From positions 6,186,001-6,250,000 of the forward strand of contig OW051494.1 in assembly GCA_932521035.1 (NCBI GenBank): DNA of 64,000 bases, given 5' to 3'. A program made the position numbers and the translations under genes. Source of the DNA: Oscheius dolichura (Eukaryota > Nematoda > Chromadorea > Rhabditida > Rhabditidae). Under the pieces are notes generated by a model. The model searched no databases. It was not told the DNA's origin and worked only from the letters and a program-made list of their open reading frames with translations. Below, piece after piece: positions 45,050 to 56,662 of this stretch. Positions within the stretch are counted from its first letter, which is position 1. Every line of letters starts with the position of its first letter.

Positions 45050-46957
45050 TTAACGGGCAGGGCCAAACTGAGCATCGAGACGTGCGCTAAGCGACAGATG
45101 ACCCTTTTGGCGCTCATGCTCACGTTCTGCATTGAAAAATTCCAAGTCCGAAGTATAAGAACGGCGATCTCGAGGATCCTTCACTAACGTATCGTGCTCA
45201 TTGGATACAACCGTAGTAAGTGTTGTAAAATGCTTGGTAACTACTTCGGTCTAAAATACGTCATATGTATATATAAAATAAAAATACCGATGATGTTCCA
45301 AAACAATATCTTTCGAGATCAGCCTCGGATTTCGCTGCAAGAGGCTTAGTTTCCATAACAAGAGGAAGATCTGGCAGATTGATTGGCTGAAAAGAAACTT
45401 GTTTATAATTATCTATAAATGTTACAACGTACCTTTACATTATCAAGGGAAGGCATAAATCCCGACTTTTTTGAATCTTTTTCCGTATTAGAAATACGCC
45501 CGGTATTCTTCTGCAATAGCTTGTACTCCTCCAAGGAAAATCTCCTTCCCTTCAGTTCTTCTACGGGATTTTGTTTAACCTCTGGCTGCTTATCTTGTTC
45601 AATAGTCGACTGTTCTTGCCCGATAACTGGCTTGGCTGCGTTTAAAGGAGCATCAGATTCTTCGGCGCTTTCATCAACGACAAGGGCTCCCAACTGAGGT
45701 CCAACAATTTCTGTAGATTTACAGCGTCCTAATCTTTCTGCAATTAAAACTAAATTTTTACAAATTACATTTTAGAAACTACCGTTGTAGTAATCATCGT
45801 CTGTAGGCAACTCGAAATCTTCTGCTTTTACTTCTTTAGCAAGTTTTTTTACTGCTTTGTGCACGACGTTGTGAGAGAACGGCATCTGTTCCTCAAAGAC
45901 TATAGGGCCTTTACATCTTGTAAAATAATATCGGTTCTATAAAAATGAGTTATATATACATCAAAGCACAAACTACAAGGGGTGTCTGTCTTGCAGGAAG
46001 AAGTGAAGTTTGAATAGACATTTTTGTTTTTTTAATTGGTGAAGTGGTATCTACAGGCAGTTTTCCTTCTTTAGCAAGTGGAGTGGACGTCAGAGGTGGT
46101 CTTCCTCTCTTACGAACAGGAGAGGGTGCCACAGTAAGTTTTTCCTTATTAGGACGAGGAATTGATGCCATAGGCGGTCTTCCTCTTTTAGCACGAGGAG
46201 AGGATGCCATAGACGAGGTTCTCTTCTTAGTTGGAGGAGAGAACATCAAAGGCTCCTTAACTTTTCTTCTTTCGCTCGTAATCTTAAGTTATATTGTCAA
46301 AGTTCAACAACAAATATACAGTCCTACCTCTTTAACCGGCAAAGGTGTTTCAGTCTTTTTTCTTCCCCTCTTGGCAGAAAGCATAGGCTCTGGAACCTCA
46401 GGTTCCTCCTCATTAGAAGATAAATCCTTCTAAAAAAATAAAATGAATGCTCAGGTATCTAGATTTACCACAAGACAAGCAGCTTCTTCCATGGTATACG
46501 GTCTAGGACGAGATTTGAATTCGTCACATCTCTCGCAATAATAGCTTGTATCCTTTTCTTTTTCTTCGTCATACCCTACACATTTAATATGCTGCCAAAT
46601 GCTGCAAAAAATATGATAGGATTTATAAGAAGCTCACAAGCATCTGTCACACTGAACCCATCCAAGTTCATCACCAAATTTGTCCTCTTTAATGCCACAA
46701 ATACAAGCCACAGCAGTTTCATCTTTCCCTAAGTCTGAAGGAGGTCGTGGACCCAAGTCTTTGTCTAAATAGATATATTACAGCCTATAAATTGAGAACG
46801 TACTATATTCAGCAAGGAATGACTTAACGGAAAAACGCTCTTCTTGTTGTGCCTTTGATTTCTTCTCCTAAAAATTGTTAACTGAAAATATTATTCTAGT
46901 GTATACCTTTGGCAATTTTGCATCTTGTTCTTTGAGATATTCCTCATTTTGATCCAT
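45050..46957 (-). CDS. PHD-finger protein with AT-hook-like repeats
   Basis: A chromatin-type nuclear protein. The start is MDQNEEYLKEQDAKLPK. A PHD finger follows (CICGIKEDKFGDELGWVQCD, RCLIWQHIKCVG, YYCERC), with full C4HC3 spacing and the aromatic pair expected for binding methyl-lysine histone tails. Then comes RPRPYTMEEAACLV and a Lys/Pro-rich region with AT-hook-like units AKRGRPPMAS and RKRGRPPLTS in an irregular repeat of about 27 residues. The tail is acidic and contains KGRRFSLEEYKLLQKNTG and ends LSARLDAQFGPAR. No SET or bromodomain is visible, so it is probably a reader or adaptor. The PHD resembles that of the MLL5/SETD5 group, but an orthologue cannot be named. Confidence 0.75.
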
Positions 46958-47194
46958 TGTCAGTATAAGTACTCGGGGCATCAAGAAATATCAACAAGTA
47001 GTTCAGTAATAGAACAACACTGAACTTGAAAGATGAAAACCTTTTTTTCTTTTTTGATATTTTCACTTCAAGACCTGTTGGCGCCAACTCAAACAGCCTT
47101 TTTTGAACGGGGCAATTTGTATCAATTTTACTTCAATTTCAATGGATAGGTTCGTCACGTGTAGCAGTAATATTTATTAAGGAATTCATCTGAT

Positions 47195-47677
47195 TTATTC
47201 CTCGTTGATCATCAGGCGCGGTTGGTTCTGTCGCCGACAGCAAAAACAAACGAGCGGGTGACCTGGGGTGTACCTGTGCGAGTAATTCACAAAATAACCT
47301 CAACTTCCAAACCTGCAGCAGATAGCAATGGTCGGGGCAGCAAGGAGAAAAGCGGCAATGGCCAGAGCTATCACCCGAGTTACAGTACGTGTTGAGATTC
47401 TCGTGACGTCCTCGTGCCAGAGGCAATAAGGAACTTTGAAGCCGCATTCCGTAAACTGATGAAGCTGCTTGGGCTGGGTAATGTTTCCACATTCGCTGCA
47501 TTCCCAGATACGCCACCGACGGGCAAATTCGGTCTTGGCATTGATATCTCTACATGTCACCGTGCACGGAGAATATTCAGACCAACATCTACTCTCGTCA
47601 GAGCAGTCTCTCTCCTCCACGGAATGCGAAACAACAAGAAGCAGAAAAAACAACCGAGCTTGGCCCCAGCAGATCAT
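47195..47677 (-). CDS. Small TSP1-like single-pass membrane protein
   Basis: Two minus-strand exons. The signal peptide is MICWGQARLFFLLLVVSHSV. The short Cys-rich ectodomain starts CSDESRCWSEYSPCTVTC, a thrombospondin-type-1 opening WS-x-C-xxxC, and continues CSECGNITQPKQLHQFTECG and VPYCLWHED. A membrane helix (VIALAIAAFLLAAPTIAICC) and a short tail with CFCCRRQ follow. About 148 residues. The start directly follows accgattag. It lies 237 bases upstream of the PHD gene on the same strand. No orthologue recognised. Confidence 0.65.
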
Positions 47678-49050
47678 CTAATCGGTTGAATTATTTAGCA
47701 TTTCCTTCTCCTGCTTACTATTTTGTTTCACTGCGTCAATGCGTGTATAAAATTGAAGGAAAGGGTTCATAACATATAGGAGAAAATAATTTACTTTTGG
47801 AGCCGAGGTCACGCGAGACAACGTCAGAGTAAGGAGTATTTCTTACATATTATCACAACTTTCACTTCATTTCTGAGAAACTCGTACACCTCAACATCCG
47901 TTCAATAAAAATAGCACAAATAATTGAAATTCTTTCCGGAAGACTCCTATTGATGGTACGAGTGATTGCTTTTTCAATTTGTCTTGAGTCATTTGCACGT
48001 CCTCAGCACATAAGAATTTGCCCTATTATCCTCTTTCTGCCTCTACTTATATGCGCATTTCTTAGTGAAAAGATGTGCATGATGATGTGCTGCGAGTATA
48101 AAAAGTTAACACCCCTCGTCATGCTGTCTCGGATAATTTCCGAATAAGAACCTTGTCGGTCGCACTAATTATTCTACACATAAGGAGGCGCGGATGATCG
48201 GGGGACAAATAATTCCGAGGGCTGGGTGATGCTATCCGGAGGGAGAATTGCCGAGTACCTCTATCTTTTACCCGGAGATACTTCGCCCACCCCCTTGCTT
48301 ATGCATGCGCCCTTCCACTTCTCCCTCCTGTCCCCCGCGGTGGTCTCTCTCTCTCTCTCTGTATCAGTTCCTTCCTCTTACAGTCTCGCCCCCTTTTTTC
48401 ATATGCCTCAAGTGGGTGGTCTGGGTGACGTCGTCCGTCTTTTCTATAGAATAATTGAGGCTCCCCGTGCAAAACGGAGCATCCCGCCTCTTGTCTCATA
48501 ATCTCTTCTAAATTAACGGGAAAAGGTCCTAAAATACGGCGGGGGAGGTGTCACTCGGCCGAGTCCAAGGAAAGGCATCAATCTGACATCACCTGGAATA
48601 CATCCCGGGACCAGTGGCTAAAGATTATTCAGTGGCGCCTCTCTACCTGGCCCCGGGGGTTACGGTAGTCTCCTCTCTGATGTCATTTGTCCTTTTCTCT
48701 CTGCTCATCCTCCTCCGTTTCTTTTTGTCTTGCAGCCGTCAGAGGAAGTCCGTCTCTCTCGCCGACCCCTTCCTCTTCCTCGTCCTCCCAGGTGTACCCG
48801 ACTAAAACAAACTAATCTAAAAAGAGCCCAAAGGTCATCAGCTGTTCCCGTGTCTCCTTTCTAATATTCATCCACTTTTTTCCTCCTTTCACGGTCAAAA
48901 AGTTCTCAATGTAATTGTCTATTCATCCTCTTCTTCCCACGTCATTCGGCGGCTGTCCGGGAGGTCCGAACGGACGCGTCAACCGGCGGCCGTCCTCCTA
49001 GTAACCTCTGTCCCTTCGGCCTCTGCCGTCCTCCCCCGTGATCTCTTTCC
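47678..49050. other. 1.4-kb region without recognisable genes
   Basis: AT-rich to about 48.1 kb, then GC-rich. A (CT)n tract lies near 48343-48360. Open frames here lack domains or signal peptides with splice support. Confidence 0.5.
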
Positions 49051-49713
49051 ATGTTCGAGAGGCCCTTTCCAGCTATGCTGATATTTCCTCTTTTCCACCT
49101 GCTGACGGCGACGATGTCGGAAGGAAATGGCTGGGAGATCGTAGACAAGGTGCCGTCCTCCGCCTACGGGCAATCCTCTCTTTCAGGAGGTCTTCCCCAT
49201 CTCCGAGCCACATGTCCTCGACGCCTACTGTAAGAACCTGGTCACGGTCAAGTTGAGCAGCCACCGGCCCCAGCAAAGACAGAGCCGAGCTATCACCCAG
49301 TTCAAGGACTTCTCCACCAAGGAGCTCGGCGGTGGGTGTCAGATAAAAACCAGGAGGATAATGTGTTGTTTAGAGTTCACGGAAGAGCAATGGCGGATAC
49401 TCTTGGGAGACAAGTTCGAGTTGAAGTGCAGCGCGGACGAGTTCGTCCCGCGGCGGAGGAACCAGTTAAGGAACTACCCGGAGATGACCTGCCACCACGT
49501 GGGTCGCCCCCGCTGCCACCGATACCCCCGATTTCAGCTGTGCCGGGCCTGTTTCCGAAATTCCCTGCCCGTGTGCCTCCGACGGAACCCCGACAACGAG
49601 TAGGTGTCTCCCCCTTTCCCAAGACGGCCCCGTTCAGCTTCGGCATCAGCTGCTACTGTTCGTACGACGCCTCGTCGCCCATCGCCAACCACGCGTTCAA
49701 GATCTTCGACTGA
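49051..49713 (+). CDS. Secreted cysteine-rich protein, unknown family
   Basis: Four exons join by phase. Signal peptide MFERPFPAMLIFPLFHLLTA, then NGWEIVDKEVFPISEPHVLD, a basic stretch (SSHRPQQRQSRAITQFKDF), EFTEEQWRILLGDKFELKC, and a Cys-rich C-terminal half with MTCHHVGRPRCHRY, LCRACFRNSLPVCL and the end FGISCYCSYDAS...FKIFD. About 180 residues with nine or so cysteines, even charge and no membrane segment. The TGF-beta-like or cystine-knot feel of the spacing is not enough for a call. Introns are 38-45 bases with good gt/ag ends. Confidence 0.6.
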
Positions 49714-49895
49714 CGAGGCCGTCCTCGCCGCCTTCTGTCACCGGGTCCCGTTGTTGTCTGTGCATAGTTGTAACTCCCCCTATAAACATACCCTCCACTC
49801 CACTACAAATTGGCAATCTCTTTGATGAACCTATTCCAATTGGGATACGCGGCAGAAGGGCCGATTGCGCAGCCGCCAGTCTCTTCCTCTTCCCC

Positions 49896-50178
49896 ATGTT
49901 TCTCTCGTCCGAACTCCACCCGGAGGAGGAGATGCTGGTGGACAGGCTCTCCCAGGAACTGCCGGAGGCCGACCCGTGGGGCCTCGACCAGCTCCTCCAA
50001 GGGGAACAGGTACGCCGCTTTCCGCTCTTTCATCTGGTGCTCTTTGGTGCCCTTTCTATCAAAGTTCGCCTTCTGTAATCGAGACCCTTCTTGTGTTGCC
50101 GAGGCGCCACTTCATCTTCATAAACTACAGCGTGTGCCTGACCATTTCCCTCGTCCTGAACCATTTCCTCTTGTATAA
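49896..50178 (+). CDS. Possible very small acidic protein (about 53 residues)
   Basis: An exon MFLSSELHPEEEMLVDRLSQ...LDQLLQGEQ ends at a gtacgc donor. A phase-matching acceptor (aaactacag) leads to RVPDHFPRPEPFPLV and a stop. The frame has GC-ending codons like real genes nearby, but there is no homology, and an alternative acceptor would give a hydrophobic end (FINYSVCLTISLVLNHF) out of phase. Could be a micropeptide, an exon of another gene, or chance. Confidence 0.3.
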
Positions 50179-50867
50179 ATGATCGTTTATCTGTCAAAAG
50201 GGGAAGAGTCACACTCTACAGGGGTTACTGTAGAGACAGGAGCCCCCTCCTCCTCCTTCTCCCCAAAGCAAAAGTAAACAGCCGGGAGTCTTCTCCAAAA
50301 GGAAGTGCCGTGTCTCCTGTTTGGCGGTGTCGGTTCATTTCGGGAGACGGCCTAATGGCATAATGAACTTTTCGGCTACGAAACCCTTCTCATTAACACT
50401 TCGGCCAAGATGGACCCCGAGACCCAGCTGCCGCGACTTCCTGTGAGTTGTCCCTTTTGTGGATTTGTTTTTTGGGAGGAAGCGGCCCGACTGGGTAATG
50501 TAATCGGTGCAATTGTGTGTTGCCCAGTTTGACGAGGCCCGGCACCTTTGAATTGGCGTGGATCGGACGGGCAGATGAGCGCCGGGATGAGTCCCCGGAG
50601 GCGTCAAAAACGACGAGACAAGGGCTGCCAATACATTAGCACATGTCGGACACGCTCACTTATCACGTTCCCTTTTGAGGCATTCCAAGAGAGGCCATTC
50701 GTCCTCATGAGCGGATTTCCCTCGCCTTGATGGCCTCCCCAATCCCCCCTCGCTCTGCTCCCCGGCCTCCCGGCTCCCTTCAAGGAGTTCCTCCCCCCGA
50801 GGGGCAGGGCCGTGTCCCCCTCTTTGATGTATTGCTCGTCTTCTACGGTCCTCTTTCACTCAGCAAC
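50179..50867. other. Intergenic region upstream of the second TWIK channel
   Basis: GC-rich. A short open frame at 50410 ending in a donor cannot be joined in phase to the channel. A tttcactcag acceptor lies 4 bases before the channel ATG. Confidence 0.45.
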
Positions 50868-52568
50868 ATGTTCCCCTCCAGGATGCCCTTCATCTCGAGC
50901 CATCTCCCCTTTACCCACGGCACCCCCACCCTCCTCTCCATGCACCGCCACAGTCGCCACAGCCTCCACGTCATCCGGCGGACGGCCCTCGACCAAAACC
51001 AAAACGAAGAGGTTCCATTTAGCTGGGGGACACCCACACCGGGAGATGGCCATAATGACCGAAATGTTCAGATCGAAGTGCCGCCGATGTCGGCCTGGAA
51101 GAAGTACGCCCGCATCATCCTGCCCCACGTCGGCCTGTGTCTCCTGTCCCTCCTCTACGTCAGCGGAGGAGCCGTGGCCTTCTACCACCTGGAGAGACCC
51201 CACGAGGTGTGTTTTGTCATTCATAGAAGGACAAGAAGATAGATGGCCGTGAGAGAGTCGTCGATTCGACGGTTCAACGCCCACAAGGACGCCATGCTGG
51301 ACGAGTTGTGGGACATGCTCGAGAGCGGGCACAGCTCAGGTAGGTGGCCATCGACCGGAGGGAGGTGTGTAGAGGCAATTGAGCTAGTGGCCGGGGAATA
51401 CATCGAGAACGTGACGAGGATACTGTTCGATGCCTTCGACACCCACTACATATCCTCGAGCCATCTCCGGCCGGGCGGCGAGGACGAGGCGGTCGGTCAC
51501 CTATCTCAAGAGAGTAACAGACAGATTTCAGTACAGCTGGACCCTGATCACGGCCCTCTTCTTCACCGCCACCCTCCTCACCACCATTGGTTTGTATTCC
51601 CGCCTTCGTCCATCCTTCTCCTTCAGGATACGGTAACCTCGTGCCCGTGACCTGGCAGGGCCGTATGTTCTGCATAGCCTACGCGTTGCTGGGTGTTCCC
51701 CTCATCCTGATCACCGTGGCCGACATCGGCAAGTTCCTCTCGGAGAATATCATCTGGCTCTATACCAGGTACTCCCTCCTTCTCTTCCTTTTTATCTCAT
51801 TTCCTCAGATATTCAAAGGCCAGGAAGAGGTACCTGAACCAGTACACGGCGGTGCCGACGTCGGAGGATAACCAGGACGACGGCCTGATGCAGGTGGCCG
51901 GCCTCGAGCCGTACGTGTCGATCCCCGTCATCTGGATCATCGCCATCCTCCTCGGCTACATCGCCATCGGGGCCGTCCTCCTCGGCTCCTGGGAGAACTG
52001 GGCCTTCTTCTCCGGCTTCTACTTCTCCTTCATAACCATGACTACGGTAGATCTCCGTCTCTTTTTTTTGGAATAGCACAAATCAGGTCGGATTCGGGGA
52101 CATCGTGCCCACCAACCGAGAGTTCTACCTCCTCGATCTGTGTTACATCATCATCGGCCTGGCCATCACGTGGGTTACTGTAGTTTTCCTTGAATTCCCT
52201 TCAGGACCATGTGTATCGACCTCGTCGGGATACAGTACATCCGGAAGATCCATTACTTCGGCCGGGCCATCAAAGACGCCCGGTTCGCGCTGGTCAACGT
52301 GGGGGGCAAGATGGTACACGTGCCGGACCTGATGAGATATGCCAGTGTCCTCCAGCAAAAGTACGGACACAAGAAGCCGCACGAGAGCGTCTTCGTCAAG
52401 GGGGCTTACGCCCCAAAAGATCTCCACAAAATAAGGTCAGTCCCCCGCCTCCCCCGGCCAGGAGGACTGTTAAGGTTCATCGACTACGGGGCGCTGGCGT
52501 CTCTCGAGAGCTTCCAGTCCATCTGGTCGACCATCTTCAGCACGAAAAGCAAGGAGCAGCCACTGTGA
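50868..52568 (+). CDS. TWIK-family two-pore-domain potassium channel (second)
   Basis: A K2P channel subunit. The cytoplasmic N-terminus is longer than in the first channel (MFPSRMPFISSHLPFTHG...). TM1 is ILPHVGLCLLSLLYVSGGAV, followed by a cap with an N-glycosylation site (ENVT). Pore 1 is TTIGYGNLVPVTWQ and TM2 is MFCIAYALLGVPLILITVAD. After a linker, TM3 is SIPVIWIIAILLGYIAIGAV. Pore 2 is ITMTTVGFGDIVPTNRE and TM4 is LDLCYIIIGLAITTMCIDLV. The tail carries VGGKMVHVPDLMRY and ends STKSKEQPL. Both filters are intact. As in the first channel, an intron splits the first Gly of GYG in phase 1. The IGLAITTMC-DLVG tail resembles the nematode twk-18/sup-9-rich group only in general terms. Confidence 0.9.
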
Positions 52569-52873
52569 ATAAAGATTTCTGGCCGGTCATAACTCACGCC
52601 TTAGAGGCCGTTAAAATTAACAGAGACCACGTGTGGCCGGCGGCAAAAGGCCGGGGCCAAGTGCCAACAGGCGTCGCGATCCGTCATAAGTCGCTTTAAT
52701 AAGCGAATCTATGTGGGGAGCCGGGGTGTCAGTCGGGCTGTCACCCGGCCGGCCATCAGTCCCCGTCCCCCCGTCCTCCCGTTACTTTCCCCGTTTTTCT
52801 TTTGATTGGACTTATTAACAAATGACGGCAATTTGTCGGTTTCTTCTCCCGAAGCAATTCCCCTTCTTCAGAC
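52569..52873. other. Intergenic
   Basis: GC-rich; ends with a ccttcttcag acceptor two bases before an ATG encoding a signal peptide. Nothing else was seen. Confidence 0.5.
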
Positions 52874-54470
52874 ATGCTTTGGCCGCTTCTTATCCTGCCC
52901 CTGCTACCATATTCCGCCAGCCTTCCGACGTGTTCGCAGGTACCCCGACCCCCTACACTATATGACCCCCTCCCTAGCCGCCATGCCCTTGTTTTCCTAC
53001 GGACGGTCGTCCAGAAGTCCGACACCTATCTTCAAACGAGCGAGCCAAAGTGTCGGCCGCCTTCCGAAATGCCCGCGAGTTGGTCCCCAAAAGGGCTTGG
53101 TCTCAGCCGGGCAAGACGATGTGTCTCTTGGTCAACAGGTACCTCGGCCCCTTCCCGAACCATCCCCATCTATCAGTCTCGATGCCGCTCTTCGTCCTTC
53201 TCGCTTCCCTTTCTGGGATTCCCGCATTGAACAGCGGATGGCCAATCCGAAAGATTCATTCATCTTCCTCGGTAAATTTTTCCCGGACAAAAGTACGAGG
53301 AGACGACGGAGGAGCAGGTACCGCCCTATTAGGATAATGGGTAAAAAGGGTTCAGAGACCGCCGCGGTCGTTCAGATCTTGCGGTGAACTCGTCGCTATC
53401 TCCCCAAATTTTTGCTGCACTTCGAAGCGGCCGACATGCCCAGCTGCTCCAGTTCATGCACTCTGTCGGTCTTCAAATGCGCCGGTTCCTCAATGGTTTG
53501 CCCGTATTTTCCCCGTACAAAATATAGCCCTTTCGACACTTGTGAGAATCTTTGTCCAGGCAAACAGCCGTATCTCTCGTGTTCTGAGGGACAGTGTTTT
53601 AGTAAACTCAGGACAGGGGCACTTTGTTACGAAGATTCTCCATCCGACTGCTACGATTCTGTTTGTATTAACAACATCTGCAGGTGCTTACTCAATATAC
53701 AGTGAAGAACCTTTCAGTGTGCCATCTGTAAAGCAGCAATCCTTAGAGGTGGAAACCTATAAAGTGATCCAAGATGATGGTCTAACAATTGTGCAGCTAC
53801 CGGACGAATTTCCCAAGTCTTCTAGCCATACCATCGGTTTATATGCATATTCATAATGCAATAGTGATATTTACAGAAGGAAGTGGATCAGAAGCAGAAC
53901 GGGAGAAAAACTATTATGAGATTCAGTTTTCTACCACAGCGACACCCAATGTAAAGCTGATTACTAAAGAAAGCAACACCTTTAGGTGCTCGAAATGCAT
54001 AATGGCAATAAAATTATGGACTTCGACGTCTCCTTGCCATTTCCAACGGTTTATATACCCATTTCCATTACACGAAGAAGGCAAATTCGGCACTACATAA
54101 ACGATTTACATAGATATGTCGCTTATAGTCAAGGATCAAACTTTCCCAGTGGATACACTCAGCAAGTATCTGTAAGCTACGAACATAGAATAAAGAAATC
54201 AGGCTTCAGGGGTTAATGACAAACTTTAGCAGAGCTTATGTCCGAGTTCTTGATCCTCTTCAAGCAACTCTGGCGGTTGAGGTAAACATCGTAGTTGAAT
54301 ACAACGGAGCGCCGTGCCAAGCCACGTGCCTCGGACAAAGAAACACTTATAAACCATGTAATGGGAGACTGCGATTGAGTAAATACAAGAAAATAGCAGA
54401 TGCCGTTCAGTGGTACAAGGTTGGATACCCAAATGTACTATTAGAAAGGCTATTTTCAGCGGCCCACTGA
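52874..54470 (+). CDS. Secreted protein gene with tyrosinase-like trace and Cys-rich module, exon structure unresolved
   Basis: It starts two bases after ccttcttcag with a signal peptide (MLWPLLILPLLPYSASLPTC). The next exons contain RAKVSAAFRNARELV and RFPFWDSRIEQRMANPKDSF, which resemble the tyrosinase helix and PYWDS-NP-DS block, but the intervening copper-A histidines are absent. Further on comes a Cys-rich stretch (CENLCPGKQPYLSC, CYDSVCINNIC), an EB-like pattern. Then well-phased exons give SVPSVKQQSLEVETYKVIQD, EIQFSTTATPNVLEMHNGNK, FPTVYIPISITRRRQIRHYI and SRAYVRVLDPLQATLAVE. Introns in the second half are 34-40 bases. The join between the tyrosinase-like and Cys-rich parts cannot be fixed, so these may be two genes or a decayed one. 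Confidence 0.45.
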
Positions 54471-54589
54471 TATACCTACCACCTATACAGGCTCCGGATA
54501 CTATCGAAAATTGTCCAGTGATTATTTGTTGTACAAATGCTAATAAATTATAGCAACATTTATTGGATGTATCTCCCCAACATACAAGT

Positions 54590-55420
<831 letters not shown>

Positions 55421-56521
55421 ATGACAACTGACTACCGAAGTATCAAAGGAGGCGGACTAAAGCTAAAAGCATCTAAACAAGTTCTGTGAGTTACATATAA
55501 TTTGATGTTATAAGACATGATTTAGATTCAAAGCAGATAAAACGAAAAAGAAAGGGAACAAAAAGTCTAACGAAGTGAAAGACCAAGATGCAGTTGACCA
55601 CGGTGAGCTCTTTTATGAGAAGTATTATTCGGAAGAAAACACTTTATAAACTGAATCTTGGGCCCAATTAATTGAACAGTTCCAATGTTTTTTTCAGGAG
55701 GCTGGTGGCATATTCGCGAAGAGGTCGATTTGAAAGGAGGAATAAATGTATCATTTGAATGCGGAAATGTCAATAAAAGCTACCTTTCCGCTTTAGACAA
55801 TGGACGGTTTACTATTGGTGGTCCGCACAGCGAGGGGGATGAACCAAGTCCGGAAGAAATATTCGCAGTAGTAAAAACACCAGATGAATCGCGAATTAGG
55901 TAAGATTCATTGTGCTTGGTAATTTTAACTTTACAGCTTGAAAACTGGGTATGGAAAATATATCGGGGTTGACTCTGATGGACAACTAATTGCTACTGCA
56001 GAAGCTATCGGTGTTAGAGAACGATTTCAGCCAGTGTTCCAAGATGTATGTCTTTTCCGAGCTGTTTCTCACATAATTTTAGGGTAAAACAGCATTACAA
56101 GCGGTCTGCAATCCACTCTTCTTGTCAATGATGCCCGATAAAGAGGGCCACATTTTTGTAGCAAGTAAAACAGCAGCAGACGATGAAATCGTTATTGTAA
56201 GTAACTCTGCGCCTTTTTTGCATATTTCATTTTTAGATGAGAACAAATTCAGCAAAAGCGGGACCTGTAGACTGGAAAACTGATGACGATAGGAAGAAAG
56301 CAAAAGATTGTGAAACTGCTTACGTGTGAGTTTTTAATAGGGTTAGTTACATTCAACCGCTTAGAAAGATGTACCAGCATTCCAAAGTGGACACGAAAAA
56401 CCGACATATTTCTATAGATGTAGGAGACAAGAGGGGAGTCAAACGGGCACAACAAGGTGGCGATCTCCATGAACATTTACTGGATCGGCGTGTTAAGATG
56501 AAATCGGATCGTTACTGTTAA
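55421..56521 (+). CDS. FRG1: FRG1, fascin-domain nuclear RNA/actin-associated protein
   Basis: A nucleolar and spliceosome-associated protein with a fascin-like trefoil. It reads MTTDYRSIKGGGLKLKASKQ, a Lys-rich nuclear-localisation stretch (FKADKTKKKGNKKSNE), WWHIREEVDLKGGINVSFEC, SYLSALDNGRFTIGGPHSEG and RIRLKTGYGKYIGVDSDGQL. It then continues AIGVRERFQPVFQDGKTAL and ends with the conserved basic tail QQGGDLHEHLLDRRVKMKSD RYC. All blocks align with vertebrate FRG1. The start ATG directly follows acacag. Its 3' end is 141 bases from the convergent CNOT1 stop. Confidence 0.95.
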
Positions 56522-56662
56522 TTTTCTTGTACACATGAATAACATTTATCACATAACATTTGAGATACAATTAGAATAAAAAATAACTCGTATCCGCTAC
56601 AAGTCGCTTAGAATCTACAAAAAAATTACCGCATCATAAATACAAGAAAGTGGTTTCAATAG

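Noticed and set aside
50407..50439. ATG plus 11 codons and a donor (MDPETQLPRLP), considered as exon 1 of the second TWIK channel
   Set aside because: Phase 0 end does not match the next exon's frame, and a good acceptor 4 bases before the ATG at 50868 explains the start without it.
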